From M3007 sp044230315 (lineage in GTDB: Bacteria; Bacteroidota; Bacteroidia; Chitinophagales; Saprospiraceae), in contig JBGARJ010000006.1 of the NCBI GenBank assembly GCA_044230315.1, forward strand, positions 62,001-126,000: a stretch of DNA of 64,000 bases. Reading direction: 5' to 3'. The notes under the pieces are model-generated. The model ran no database searches. It was given only the letters and a program-made list of their open reading frames with translations, and was not told where the DNA came from. The position numbers and the translations under genes are program-made. Shown here piece after piece: positions 8,735-17,282 of this stretch (position 1 is its first letter; each line of letters begins with the position of its first letter).

Positions 8735-10129
8735 ATGCAACCCTTAGACGAACAGTATTACAACCGCCTGAACGATATTGCCGCATCCATCCAGGAAGCG
8801 CCGGCGCTGGCACAATACCTCGAGGAAGAAGAGGACGAGTTTTATAACGAGTTGCGGCAGGAATTTGAACCCATGCTGTCGGAACTGCACCACCAGGTAG
8901 CCGCCGAAGCGCCCCTGCAATTGGTGACCTTTGAAAAATACCTCCTCGAACCCGTTTTCGAGGGCTTGTACCTTCCCCGCGTGCTGGGTTACGCCGTGCT
9001 GCGCGGCGAGATCACCGACCAATACCGCTATGTGCGGCCGAACGACCATTTTAAAGAAATCCTTCTGGCCATTTGCCAAAGCGTCCATTTCGAGCAACTC
9101 AAAAAACGCATCGGCCAAAGTATCCAGGTGGGCTTCGCCCTGAGCAGCGATATCTGGATCACCAACCTGATGACGCAGGTCGAGAACAAACGCATCCGGT
9201 ATTTTCTTCAACAGCAGAAAAACGACCGTTTCCGCGATGTGAAAGACCGGATGGACCTGTACAAACGGTACTCCAACCAATTCCGCGATGAGCTCTATTA
9301 TTCAGCGGATTTCCCCAAAGCACTGGGCGAAATGAAGGCCAATTTTTCAGCGCTGCGCCAATTCCTGCTCAAACGCTTCGAAGTGGGCGGCGACAACGCT
9401 AGCCTCAAAGAGCAAATCAAAGGATTTTTGGACAAGCCGGAATTCCGCAACACAGAGGAATACGTTGAAATGCTGGCTATGTACGGCAACTTCATCGAAC
9501 TTGATGCCAATGAACAAAAGGCATTCGCCGCGCATTTTGCCCGCGAGCGCAAATCGTTTCCCGAATTCGACAAATCCTACCTGGGCTTTCTGGTGACGCT
9601 TTACCGGTCCAACCCGCACATGGGGGCCGCACAGGACGAGCGGATGAACACCATGATCGATACCAAAGTGGTCGATAAGATCTCTGATTTTTACCGGATT
9701 GCCGAGAAAGTACATAGCCTGGGCTATGTGCATCCCGATGCGATCGAAGCCGTGCAGGAATTTTACAACAACCACGAAGGACTGTCGATCGAAAGTAAAT
9801 GCCTGCGGCAATTGGTGCTCAATTATTTTGCGCGCCTGATCAAAGGCCTCAGCGAGCGGGAATACGCCGACTTTTTTGAACTGACCAAGATTTTTGGTAT
9901 TTACCTGAAAATATTTGGCAATCAACAGTTCAATCAGGCCGTCGAAAAAATGTCGATGAACTATGTCAACAAATTGCTCCTGATATTCACCGACAAACGG
10001 GCTCGGGATTATCAGGATGTGAAAAAGTTCGTATCCACCCAATTTGTCGACCTGGGCTTTTTGAAGGAAAAAGAAGTCGTGGAAATGTTCAAAACCCGGC
10101 GGAAAAAACGCAAGACAGCCGAAGGATAA
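8735..10129 (+). CDS. Conserved helical protein, function unknown
   Basis: A 464-residue, charged, mostly alpha-helical protein without signal peptide or membrane segment. I do not recognise the family. It begins MQPLDEQYYNRLNDIAASIQ and ends in a very basic tail (KTRRKKRKTAEG). The middle contains many short Leu/Phe/Lys helices, suggesting a helical-repeat scaffold. The ATG at 8735 is used because the preceding in-frame GTG lies inside the rpsP terminator. No enzyme motif was found. The coding character (codon usage, no stops, intergenic spacing) is convincing. Confidence 0.75.
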   Translation: MQPLDEQYYNRLNDIAASIQEAPALAQYLEEEEDEFYNELRQEFEPMLSELHHQVAAEAPLQLVTFEKYLLEPVFEGLYLPRVLGYAVLRGEITDQYRYVRPNDHFKEILLAICQSVHFEQLKKRIGQSIQVGFALSSDIWITNLMTQVENKRIRYFLQQQKNDRFRDVKDRMDLYKRYSNQFRDELYYSADFPKALGEMKANFSALRQFLLKRFEVGGDNASLKEQIKGFLDKPEFRNTEEYVEMLAMYGNFIELDANEQKAFAAHFARERKSFPEFDKSYLGFLVTLYRSNPHMGAAQDERMNTMIDTKVVDKISDFYRIAEKVHSLGYVHPDAIEAVQEFYNNHEGLSIESKCLRQLVLNYFARLIKGLSEREYADFFELTKIFGIYLKIFGNQQFNQAVEKMSMNYVNKLLLIFTDKRARDYQDVKKFVSTQFVDLGFLKEKEVVEMFKTRRKKRKTAEG

Positions 10130-10172
10130 GGCGAACAACCCGTTCCGGCAACCGGCAGCACGCTTGTGTTTG

Positions 10173-10208
10173 GCACATGCTTGAAATTTCATCGCCGGGT
10201 TCTAAACG
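10173..10208 (+). repeat. Diverged half-copy of the 29945-30105 palindromic element
   Basis: Thirty-six bases here align without gaps to the left arm of the element at 29946-29981 with 29 matches, mostly transition differences (shared cores include ATTTCAT and AAACG). The right arm is absent. It lies in the 223-bp gap before lepB. Confidence 0.5.
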
Positions 10209-10298
10209 TGTATCTAACCAACGGTGAGCATGCCGCGTCGTCAATCGACGATTTTCCGCGAACCGTCGAACCGGACATACAGAATAGCACTGGAGTGG

Positions 10299-10306
10299 TA
10301 TCTTCG
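10299..10306 (+). promoter_or_regulatory. -7 box of lepB
   Basis: TATCTTCG, the alternative Bacteroidota -7 motif also seen at tRNA-Leu and holA in this window, lies 46 bases before the lepB ATG. No convincing -33 element is seen. Confidence 0.5.
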
Positions 10307-10352
10307 CCCCGTTTGTTTCAACTCATATTCCCAGTTCCAATCGTACATTACC

Positions 10353-11945
10353 ATGTCGGTACTGATTTTTCTGATCGTTCTCTATATTTTGCTCGGTTTG
10401 AGCATGATGAAATTGTTTGAAAAAGCCGGCATCCCGGGTTGGAAAGCCCTGGTGCCCGGGCTGGCCGCAGTGGAGTGGAGCAAAATGGTCGGGCGCAAGC
10501 CCTGGTATGCGCTTTGGTTGTTGTTCCCGGTAGTCAACTTTTTCATTTATGCGGCCCTGTGTATCGACATGGTGCGCTCCTTCGGCAAACACAGTTTTTG
10601 GCAAGCAGCACTTTCGGTCATTTACGCGCCGATTCCCTTTTTCATGATCGGCCAAAACGCAGCCGATAAATACGAAGGTCCCATTCTGGAACGCGAACGT
10701 GTTTTTCATCGCCAGTTTCACGAAGCCCAGGAGAAGAAAGACAAAACCATGCTGCGCAAACTGGAAGCGGAAAACCCCTTCCGGAAATCACAACTCCGGG
10801 AATGGACGGAGGCCATTATTTTCGCGGTGTTTGCCGCTGCCTTTATCCGGATGTTCCTGATCGAAGCTTATGTTATCCCCACCTCTTCGATGGAAGGCAC
10901 TCTAAAAGTAGGTGACTACCTGTTTGTTAGTAAAGCGCATTACGGGATCCGCCTGCCCATGACGGTTCTGCAATTCCCGCTCGTGCACAACCGGTTTAGC
11001 AACAGCAACGGCATCCTTGGCCGGGAGTCATATTTTGCACAACCGTCCCTCCCCTATTACCGCCTGCCCGCCCTGGAAAAAATCGACCACAACGAACCCG
11101 TCGTCTTTAACTTCCCGGCCGGCGACAGCGTGGTTATCCGGCCTGAACGAACCTACGATATCTACCAATGGCGCCGCGAAAACCAGACAACACCGCAAGA
11201 TGTGGTCGTGCGCCCACTCGATAAAAAAGACCATTACATCAAACGCTGCATCGGCCTGCCGGGCGATAGTCTCAAGATTGTCGGAGGGCAGGTCTATATC
11301 AACGGGCAAGCCGTGCAAAACCCCACCCATATGCAGTTTGCCTACTACATCAACAGTCCGTCGGGCAATATCCGGGCCCAGAGTCTGGATGATATGGGTG
11401 TCAACCTGGACGAACCTATCCCCGTCCTGATGCCCAATGGCGAGCGTCGCGCCTATTATAACCTTGACAAAGCGCAGGTTGAAAAAATCAAATCCTTTGG
11501 CAAGGACATCACCGTCGAGCGATTCATCCCAAGTACTCGCCCGGGAGCCCTGTTTCCAAATGACCCGATGCAATACCGCGATTGGACGGTGGATAACTTC
11601 GGCCCGATCTACATCCCTAAGAAAGGCACCTCGGCGGAACTGACACCTGCGAGCCTGCCCTTTTACGAACGCATTATCCGGGTATATGAACACAACGACC
11701 TGGTGGTGCGCGACGGCAAGTATTACATTAATGGAACAGAAACCAATACCTACACCTTCCAGCAGGATTATTACTGGATGATGGGCGACAACCGGCATAA
11801 TTCGGAAGACTCCCGTTTTTGGGGCTACGTGCCGGAAGATCATATCGTGGGCAAACCGCTGTTTATCTGGTTCTCGACCAAAAATGGCAACATGCGAAAA
11901 GGGATCAACTGGGACCGGATCTTCCGCTCCGCCAGCCGGATGTAA
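10353..11945 (+). CDS. lepB: Signal peptidase I with N-terminal membrane domain
   Basis: Membrane serine protease that removes Sec signal peptides. The ATG at 10353 begins a hydrophobic leader (MSVLIFLIVLYILLG) of an extra three- to four-helix membrane region typical of Bacteroidota LepB; the upstream in-frame sequence is not needed. The catalytic region starts near residue 165. The nucleophile is Ser179 in SSMEGTLKVGDY, and the general base is Lys297 in KRCIGLPGDS. The C-terminal box is MMGDNRHNSEDSRFWG. There are about 117 residues between Ser and Lys, and a further large insert before the GDN box, so the enzyme has 530 residues compared with about 320 in Escherichia coli. It converges on the cytochrome gene. 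Confidence 0.95.
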   Translation: MSVLIFLIVLYILLGLSMMKLFEKAGIPGWKALVPGLAAVEWSKMVGRKPWYALWLLFPVVNFFIYAALCIDMVRSFGKHSFWQAALSVIYAPIPFFMIGQNAADKYEGPILERERVFHRQFHEAQEKKDKTMLRKLEAENPFRKSQLREWTEAIIFAVFAAAFIRMFLIEAYVIPTSSMEGTLKVGDYLFVSKAHYGIRLPMTVLQFPLVHNRFSNSNGILGRESYFAQPSLPYYRLPALEKIDHNEPVVFNFPAGDSVVIRPERTYDIYQWRRENQTTPQDVVVRPLDKKDHYIKRCIGLPGDSLKIVGGQVYINGQAVQNPTHMQFAYYINSPSGNIRAQSLDDMGVNLDEPIPVLMPNGERRAYYNLDKAQVEKIKSFGKDITVERFIPSTRPGALFPNDPMQYRDWTVDNFGPIYIPKKGTSAELTPASLPFYERIIRVYEHNDLVVRDGKYYINGTETNTYTFQQDYYWMMGDNRHNSEDSRFWGYVPEDHIVGKPLFIWFSTKNGNMRKGINWDRIFRSASRM

Positions 11946-12033
11946 CCTTCTGCAATCCCACCACACTACCTGGCTTTAGAACACGATTGGACGTTCAACG
12001 TTCCGGGCTGCAAATATGTTCGAATGGAACGGC

Positions 12034-14052
12034 TTATTCCGTACGCACCACCCGGTGAACGGAACGCCCCAGACTGGTGTCTACGACCAGAAAGTAGATG
12101 CCTTTTTCCCGCGGCAATTGCACCCGCAACGTATGCGTTTCCGCCACCAGGCAAGCCGAAGCATTCCAAACGCTTACACGGCGCAACCGTGCGGTAGCGG
12201 GAAGATGGATCTGCAATTGCCCGTCGTTTGTGACGGATGGAACGATCCGAACAGAATAATCACTCCCAGGTACTGCAGTAGATACCGGCGAAACCTGAAT
12301 ATTTTCCAGCAGCGCTGAAGCTACCAGCTCCGGCGTTCGGTCGGCTGCTTCAAACATGGCCCGGAAGGAGTCGATCTCCGGCGTGGAATAGGCGAACATA
12401 GGCGACATCCACTTGGGTGGCATGCTTTGGTACCATACCCGGGCCGAGATGGTCAGCATACCTGTGTACGATCCAATCGGAACGCGGAAATGCACGATGT
12501 CGATACCGGAGCCTTCAGAACCATCCGGAAACCGGTTGAAGTCGGGGTCGGTCAATGCAGCTCCGACAATTTTCACCGTATCGTATACCTGATCATTTTG
12601 AGTGAAACCCTGTGGAGCCAGGCGGTTGTCTTTCAAAATTTTATCGCCGCGTTCCAGCACATTGGTGAAACCTCCGGCAACATCGGCCGGTACCATTTCA
12701 TAGATCTGGACCTGATCCGGCCGGTTGATGACATCATGGTGTGGTTCAAACAGGGCATCTTCATCCGGAAGGCTAAAATCCGGCGCATACCGGCCGGAGT
12801 GAAAAACCGTATCCCCCGCCGCATTGATCACCTCGAATTCCACCCAGGCGCGGCGGGCCGGATAGCCGGAAGGAAATTTGTGGCCGGCTTTGTTGAGCAG
12901 CTTCAAGTCAAAAAAAGCCGTGTCGCCCTGCAACACGCCGGGGGTTAGGGTCAGGTCGAGGGTCTTCTCCCGGAGCATGCGGCGGGTTGCGGCAATAGTG
13001 CTGTCAAAATGTTCGGCAGCGGCGGGGATGTTCAGCTTCGTCCTGTTATCACGCAGCAACTGCAGCATGGATACATTCGATCCGGCAAGTTCATGCAAAC
13101 CGAATGGAAACTGCGGTGTCAGGAATTGATAATTGGCCGAAATAACGATTTCATCCTGCAATTGTGGCATATGGCAGCCCTGGCAGGTGATTTGGTCATG
13201 TTCGTCGTCGTACCGGCTGTTCAACCATTCGTGGTAGGTGGCCTGCTCAACAAAGGTCCCGCCCGTCAGTTGGCCATTCAGGTCGACTGTCCCGGTAATG
13301 AGCGTGTGACAACCGGCGCAGAGCCCTGCATCGCTGATATGTTCCCCATATTTTGGTGTGATGCCAACAAAATCATGCATCGGTGGTGCAAACGGGACAT
13401 CATACGGGCCGTAGGCCACCCGGATATAATTGGTGTCGAAGTGCAACTGACCGGAGTGCAGGCTACCGTTGTCACCGGGCGCCTGAGCGTGGCAAGCCTG
13501 GCAGGTAACGCCGTCGAGGCCGAGGGTATCGCTGGTCAATTCAGCCAGAGTGTAGTAGGGTTGCTGGTTTTTCAGTTTAGCCTGATAATGCCCCGCCGGC
13601 GCATGGCAGGCCGTGCATTTATCCTGGATCTGGAGGCTGAGCGCGGGGTTGATCAGGATTTCATGCGACACTTTTGCCCGCCAAAATGGGTCACGCGCTG
13701 CGTTGGCCATCATGGTGCTGCGCCAATCATCATACATATTGACATCCTGGCCGCCGGTGGTCACCAGCGCAAACGCATTCGCATCGTGCCCATGGCATCC
13801 GCTGCAGGCTATAGCCGTCGGGAAAAGGATGTTCGAGTCGATCAGTACCCTCGTATTTATCGGGTCAGGCATGCTATCCGACCCAAATGCGGCGCCCGTC
13901 CCCGGATACCAGGGCGCCTGCAGCCAGGGATGTGGAAACTGCATTTGTACAGCGGAGCTGTGAGCGGCAGCAGGCGCCGGCTGTACAGGTATTGCAGACA
14001 AAACATACCATACCAGGGGCAGTGCCAGCGCCCGGACGAGCGTTTTATTCAT
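12034..14052 (-). CDS. Secreted pentaheme c-type cytochrome with T9SS-like C-terminus
   Basis: Exported multiheme cytochrome, presumably an extracytoplasmic electron carrier or oxidoreductase. After the signal peptide (MNKTLVRALALPLVWYVLSA) there are five CXXCH heme sites: CSGCH near residue 80, CTACH near 146, CQACH near 183, CAGCH near 244 and CQGCH near 289. All lie in the N-terminal half. The C-terminal half is beta-rich. The last ~80 residues resemble a T9SS type A sorting domain (SVWNASACLVAETH, GIYFLVVDTSLGRSVHR) but are degenerate. The ATG at 14052 is preferred over the open frame to 14109 because it begins the signal peptide. Partner redox proteins are not nearby. Confidence 0.85.
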   Translation of the reverse strand: MNKTLVRALALPLVWYVLSAIPVQPAPAAAHSSAVQMQFPHPWLQAPWYPGTGAAFGSDSMPDPINTRVLIDSNILFPTAIACSGCHGHDANAFALVTTGGQDVNMYDDWRSTMMANAARDPFWRAKVSHEILINPALSLQIQDKCTACHAPAGHYQAKLKNQQPYYTLAELTSDTLGLDGVTCQACHAQAPGDNGSLHSGQLHFDTNYIRVAYGPYDVPFAPPMHDFVGITPKYGEHISDAGLCAGCHTLITGTVDLNGQLTGGTFVEQATYHEWLNSRYDDEHDQITCQGCHMPQLQDEIVISANYQFLTPQFPFGLHELAGSNVSMLQLLRDNRTKLNIPAAAEHFDSTIAATRRMLREKTLDLTLTPGVLQGDTAFFDLKLLNKAGHKFPSGYPARRAWVEFEVINAAGDTVFHSGRYAPDFSLPDEDALFEPHHDVINRPDQVQIYEMVPADVAGGFTNVLERGDKILKDNRLAPQGFTQNDQVYDTVKIVGAALTDPDFNRFPDGSEGSGIDIVHFRVPIGSYTGMLTISARVWYQSMPPKWMSPMFAYSTPEIDSFRAMFEAADRTPELVASALLENIQVSPVSTAVPGSDYSVRIVPSVTNDGQLQIHLPATARLRRVSVWNASACLVAETHTLRVQLPREKGIYFLVVDTSLGRSVHRVVRTE

Positions 14053-14145
14053 AAGCAGGGGTTGTGCAGTCCCACTTCGCCAAGGCCTACAGATGTTTGG
14101 GCAATACATCCTTTGATCTTGGCGAAGTGGAGGCGAGCGGAAAGG

Positions 14146-14658
14146 TTATTTTACGGTAAAATCTACCTGCAAATTTTCCCAAAGCAGGGAAACTACGCCT
14201 GCGTCGGAAATTTGGATCGTAAATTTTTCGTGGAATTCCGCCGAGGGTTTGGGCGTGGCTTTTACCCGCAGCACATCCTCATTCGCCTTGTAACTGTACG
14301 CACCCCAGGCGATAGTTTTGTTGATGATGATCGTCCATTCCCGTTCGCCGGGGATGGTAAACAAGGCGTATTTGCCTTTTGGCAGTTTCTGGCCGCCCAG
14401 TTCGACATCATCGCTGACTTCGAACGTGGTTGTTTCATTTGCGCCGGTGCGCCACACTTCGCCATAAGGCACCAATCCGCCCCAGATCTTCCGGCCTTTC
14501 ACACTGGGCTGGCTGTAATCGATCGTGATGGTTTTACCCCCTGCGACAGCGGTGGCCGTGGCGGGCGGGCTCGGGCGTTTGGATTTGTCGTCCTGCGCAT
14601 GTATAGTGGAAACAAAACCAAATGCGAGGATCAGCAACAGAAAAAGGGTGCGTTTCAT
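14146..14658 (-). CDS. DUF2911 family exported protein
   Basis: A 170-residue protein with signal peptide (FGFVSTIHAQD) and the DUF2911 core: YSQPSVKGRKIWGGLVPYGE, VWRTGANETTTFEV and the later KYALFTIPGEREWT. The family is common in Bacteroidota, is periplasmic or surface-exposed, and has no established function. The length matches the family and the start coincides with the signal peptide. It lies downstream of the cytochrome gene start on the same strand with a 93-bp gap, so independent transcription is likely. Confidence 0.9.
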   Translation of the reverse strand: MKRTLFLLLILAFGFVSTIHAQDDKSKRPSPPATATAVAGGKTITIDYSQPSVKGRKIWGGLVPYGEVWRTGANETTTFEVSDDVELGGQKLPKGKYALFTIPGEREWTIIINKTIAWGAYSYKANEDVLRVKATPKPSAEFHEKFTIQISDAGVVSLLWENLQVDFTVK

Positions 14659-14746
14659 TGTTTAAAACAGTTTAGTGAAAGGAAGTACGTGCAACAATTC
14701 AAAAGCGCAAAGGTTAGCCGTTACGGCTTGAAAGGTAAACAATCCG

Positions 14747-14754
14747 TATGTTTG
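14747..14754 (+). promoter_or_regulatory. -7 box of the FkbM methyltransferase gene
   Basis: TATGTTTG matches TAnnTTTG, 46 bases before the ATG. A TTG at 14728-14730 lies 16 bases upstream, slightly closer than the usual 19-21. Confidence 0.5.
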
Positions 14755-14800
14755 CGGCCCGCCCGAAATCCACTAAAAGTTTGGGTCAAAATTCAAGAAT

Positions 14801-15625
14801 ATGTTCCGCTACCTCCTCAATTCGTTCAGGCGAAAACTCGCCCGACGGTATTTCCGGGAATATCCCACTAAAATTTACGACTTCGACATACCGGGCGTCG
14901 GTAATATCCGGTTTGCCAACTGGGAAAACCCTTTGGTGGCGCCCAAAGCCATCACCGGAAAGGAGGTCAATTTTTTCAAAACCTTTATCCGGCCTGGCGA
15001 TTTTGTCATTGATATCGGCGCCAATATCGGTCATCGGACAGTGGCCATGGCATTGGCCAGCGGACCGCAGGGGCTCACACTGGCCTTCGACCCCAACCCA
15101 CACGTATTCAAGATTTTACAGCAAAACGCCGGGCTTAATCCGGGCCTGACCAATATCCATCCGCTGCCGTTTGCCATTACCGATTCGGATGGCGCATTTT
15201 TCTACAACTCCTCTGAGGCTTCTTTTAACAATGGCGGCATTTCCCGGGAAAAAACCAACCGGCACGGCAAGTTTTCCCTGGAGCAGCAAGTGCAGGGGAT
15301 CAACCTGGAAAAGTACCTGGCTCAGCACTACGCCGACCGCCAATCGGGTATCAAACTGATCAAGATCGACACGGAAGGATATGATAAGGAGATCATCAAA
15401 TCGATTTACAGCCTGATCGAAACGCACAAGCCCATCCTTATTTCGGAATGTTTTTCAAAGACCACACCCGAGGAGCGGTACGAACACTTTGAATTACTGG
15501 CCGCCAAGGGATATTCCCTGTTCTATTTTGAAGATTTTGTGGAAGGCGCCCCGGTTATAGCGATCAAACAAAAAGAAGATATGCTGAATTGGAAGCATTT
15601 CGACTTTTATGCCTTGCCGAACTAA
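14801..15625 (+). CDS. FkbM family methyltransferase
   Basis: SAM-dependent O-methyltransferase of the FkbM type, often acting on sugars or natural-product hydroxyls; the substrate here is unknown. The SAM-binding motif I appears as FVIDIGANIGHRTVAMAL, followed by the acidic end of strand 2 (LAFDPNPHVF). The family segment LIKIDTEGYDKEIIKS is near residue 190. At 274 residues it is typical. It starts with basic residues and no signal peptide, so it is cytoplasmic. It is not in an obvious polysaccharide cluster. Confidence 0.9.
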   Translation: MFRYLLNSFRRKLARRYFREYPTKIYDFDIPGVGNIRFANWENPLVAPKAITGKEVNFFKTFIRPGDFVIDIGANIGHRTVAMALASGPQGLTLAFDPNPHVFKILQQNAGLNPGLTNIHPLPFAITDSDGAFFYNSSEASFNNGGISREKTNRHGKFSLEQQVQGINLEKYLAQHYADRQSGIKLIKIDTEGYDKEIIKSIYSLIETHKPILISECFSKTTPEERYEHFELLAAKGYSLFYFEDFVEGAPVIAIKQKEDMLNWKHFDFYALPN

Positions 15626-15635
15626 TTGCCGGAGA

Positions 15636-17021
15636 TCAAAACGCAACTTTCCGGAACACCCGCTTACCATCCATATAGCTGCGTACGATCCGAACGGCAT
15701 CCGGGTCAGCATAGGGGCGGCCGACCGTTTCCAGCAAGTCTTCGGTGCCGTATGTCTCGGTAGTATCGATATAGCCAAATCCTAAAAATTGGCCATCGTG
15801 CACAGCCACCACGGCTTGCTCCTGATCGTGCCGGCCCGGCTCCAGCAAAAAGAAACTGCCGGATAATCCCCGCGACAATACCGACAGGGCTTCGGCTACC
15901 CGTTCGTTGTACGACTCCGGCGCTTCCGCCCCTACGCAGGCGCCGAGACAATTTTTAATGGCGTACTGAAAGCACCCGTGGTCGCCTGATTCCAGGTTGC
16001 AAAGTCTATTGCAAAGTTGGTGCTGCCGGGCCAGACTGTCGAGCCAGCTGCGCGCGCTGGTTAACTTGGGGAATTCTGCTACTAAATCCAGTTGGCGCAT
16101 ATTGCGTTTGGAGCGCTGGCCCGCGGCCAGGCAACGGTAGCCATTCTGGTCGGTATAGGTGAAGATACAGCCTGCATACTGGCGAATGCGCAAGGCCCGG
16201 TTGATCCGGGGTTGCAGGCGTTTGATCTCGGCGCTTTCGAGTAGCAGCGCCACCAGTTCGCTGCCGGTAATTTCAAAACTGAAATCAGCCACGCCGGTGC
16301 GCAGTTTTTCGCCTTTGGGCGATTGGTCGGCAAAATGTTCAAACAACCGCTTGCGAATGTTCAGGCTTTTACCCACATAAATTACCTCGCCACGGTCGTC
16401 ATGCAGGTAGTACACGCCACACTGGTCGGGAGCGTCGTGCAGGCGGTCGAGTGTGATGTTTTGCGGGAGTTTGGTTTCGCGCACACCGTGATTGACCAGC
16501 GTTTTTACCCTGGCCTCCCCCTCCTGGGCTGCCAATATGCGCTCGAAAATCTGTACGGTGGCCAACGTATCATCCAACGCCCGGTGGCTTTGCTCCGCAT
16601 AAATCCCGAAATGGCGTTTGAGATTGCTAAGGCTATAGCTGGGCAGCCCGGGGAACACCTGGCGCGACAGCCGCACCGTGCACAATTGTTTGCGGGAATA
16701 GGTATAGCCCAAACGGGCGAATTCTTCGCGGATAAAACTGTAATCGAACGACACATTATGCGCCACGAAAATGGCGCCCTCCGTCATTTCTACAATTTGC
16801 CGGGCCACTTCAAAAAATTTGGGCGCATGGGCCACCATCTCGTCGGTGATGCCGGTGAGTTGAGTAATGCTCGAGGGAATACTCCGCTCCGGGTTGACCA
16901 GCGTTGAAAATGTATCCACGATCCCGCTTCCATCGTGCAGCACCACAGCAATCTCCGTGACGCGTTCATGGCGCGCCGTTCCACCCGTGGTTTCCACGTC
17001 GATGATCGCATATTTTGGCAT
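15636..17021 (-). CDS. DnaQ-like exonuclease fused to UvrC-type GIY-YIG nuclease
   Basis: A two-nuclease fusion likely acting in DNA repair. Residues 1 to ~170 form a DEDD 3'-5' exonuclease of the DNA polymerase III epsilon type: IDVETTGG (first acidic pair), FVAHNVSFDYSF and SHRALDDTLAT. From about residue 195 a GIY-YIG domain follows (GVYYLHDDRGEVIYVGKSLN ... RKRLFEHF) as at the N-terminus of UvrC. The C-terminal ~180 residues resemble the UvrC linker with several Cys but no UvrC endonuclease domain. The length is 461. The fusion is known in Bacteroidota and Actinobacteria; its exact job is not settled. The start is the first ATG before the conserved motif. Confidence 0.92.
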   Translation of the reverse strand: MPKYAIIDVETTGGTARHERVTEIAVVLHDGSGIVDTFSTLVNPERSIPSSITQLTGITDEMVAHAPKFFEVARQIVEMTEGAIFVAHNVSFDYSFIREEFARLGYTYSRKQLCTVRLSRQVFPGLPSYSLSNLKRHFGIYAEQSHRALDDTLATVQIFERILAAQEGEARVKTLVNHGVRETKLPQNITLDRLHDAPDQCGVYYLHDDRGEVIYVGKSLNIRKRLFEHFADQSPKGEKLRTGVADFSFEITGSELVALLLESAEIKRLQPRINRALRIRQYAGCIFTYTDQNGYRCLAAGQRSKRNMRQLDLVAEFPKLTSARSWLDSLARQHQLCNRLCNLESGDHGCFQYAIKNCLGACVGAEAPESYNERVAEALSVLSRGLSGSFFLLEPGRHDQEQAVVAVHDGQFLGFGYIDTTETYGTEDLLETVGRPYADPDAVRIVRSYMDGKRVFRKVAF

Positions 17022-17282
17022 GATGTGCGGATTCGATTTCTGTCCTGGCGACCGGTATTCCCTTGTTCAACCGAGTCAATCCAGTACGGTCCAACCGGTA
17101 AATTGTTGTGAAAAAATACCGATCCTTTTGCCGGTGCCGGCGCAGCAAAAATAAAACATTTCGTTTGATTAAAAATACCGTTTTTTGCTGTAAGGCAGAC
17201 CCTGCACCGGCTAATCACTACCCAGGGGGGGGAGCCGGTTTCGAATTCTAAAAGGCAAAAGGATACATTTAAGCGGGTATTT

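Noticed and set aside
13009..14871. A 620-codon plus-strand open frame opposite the cytochrome and DUF2911 genes
   Set aside because: The minus strand has five heme motifs and signal peptides; the plus frame spans two real genes and lacks any domain.
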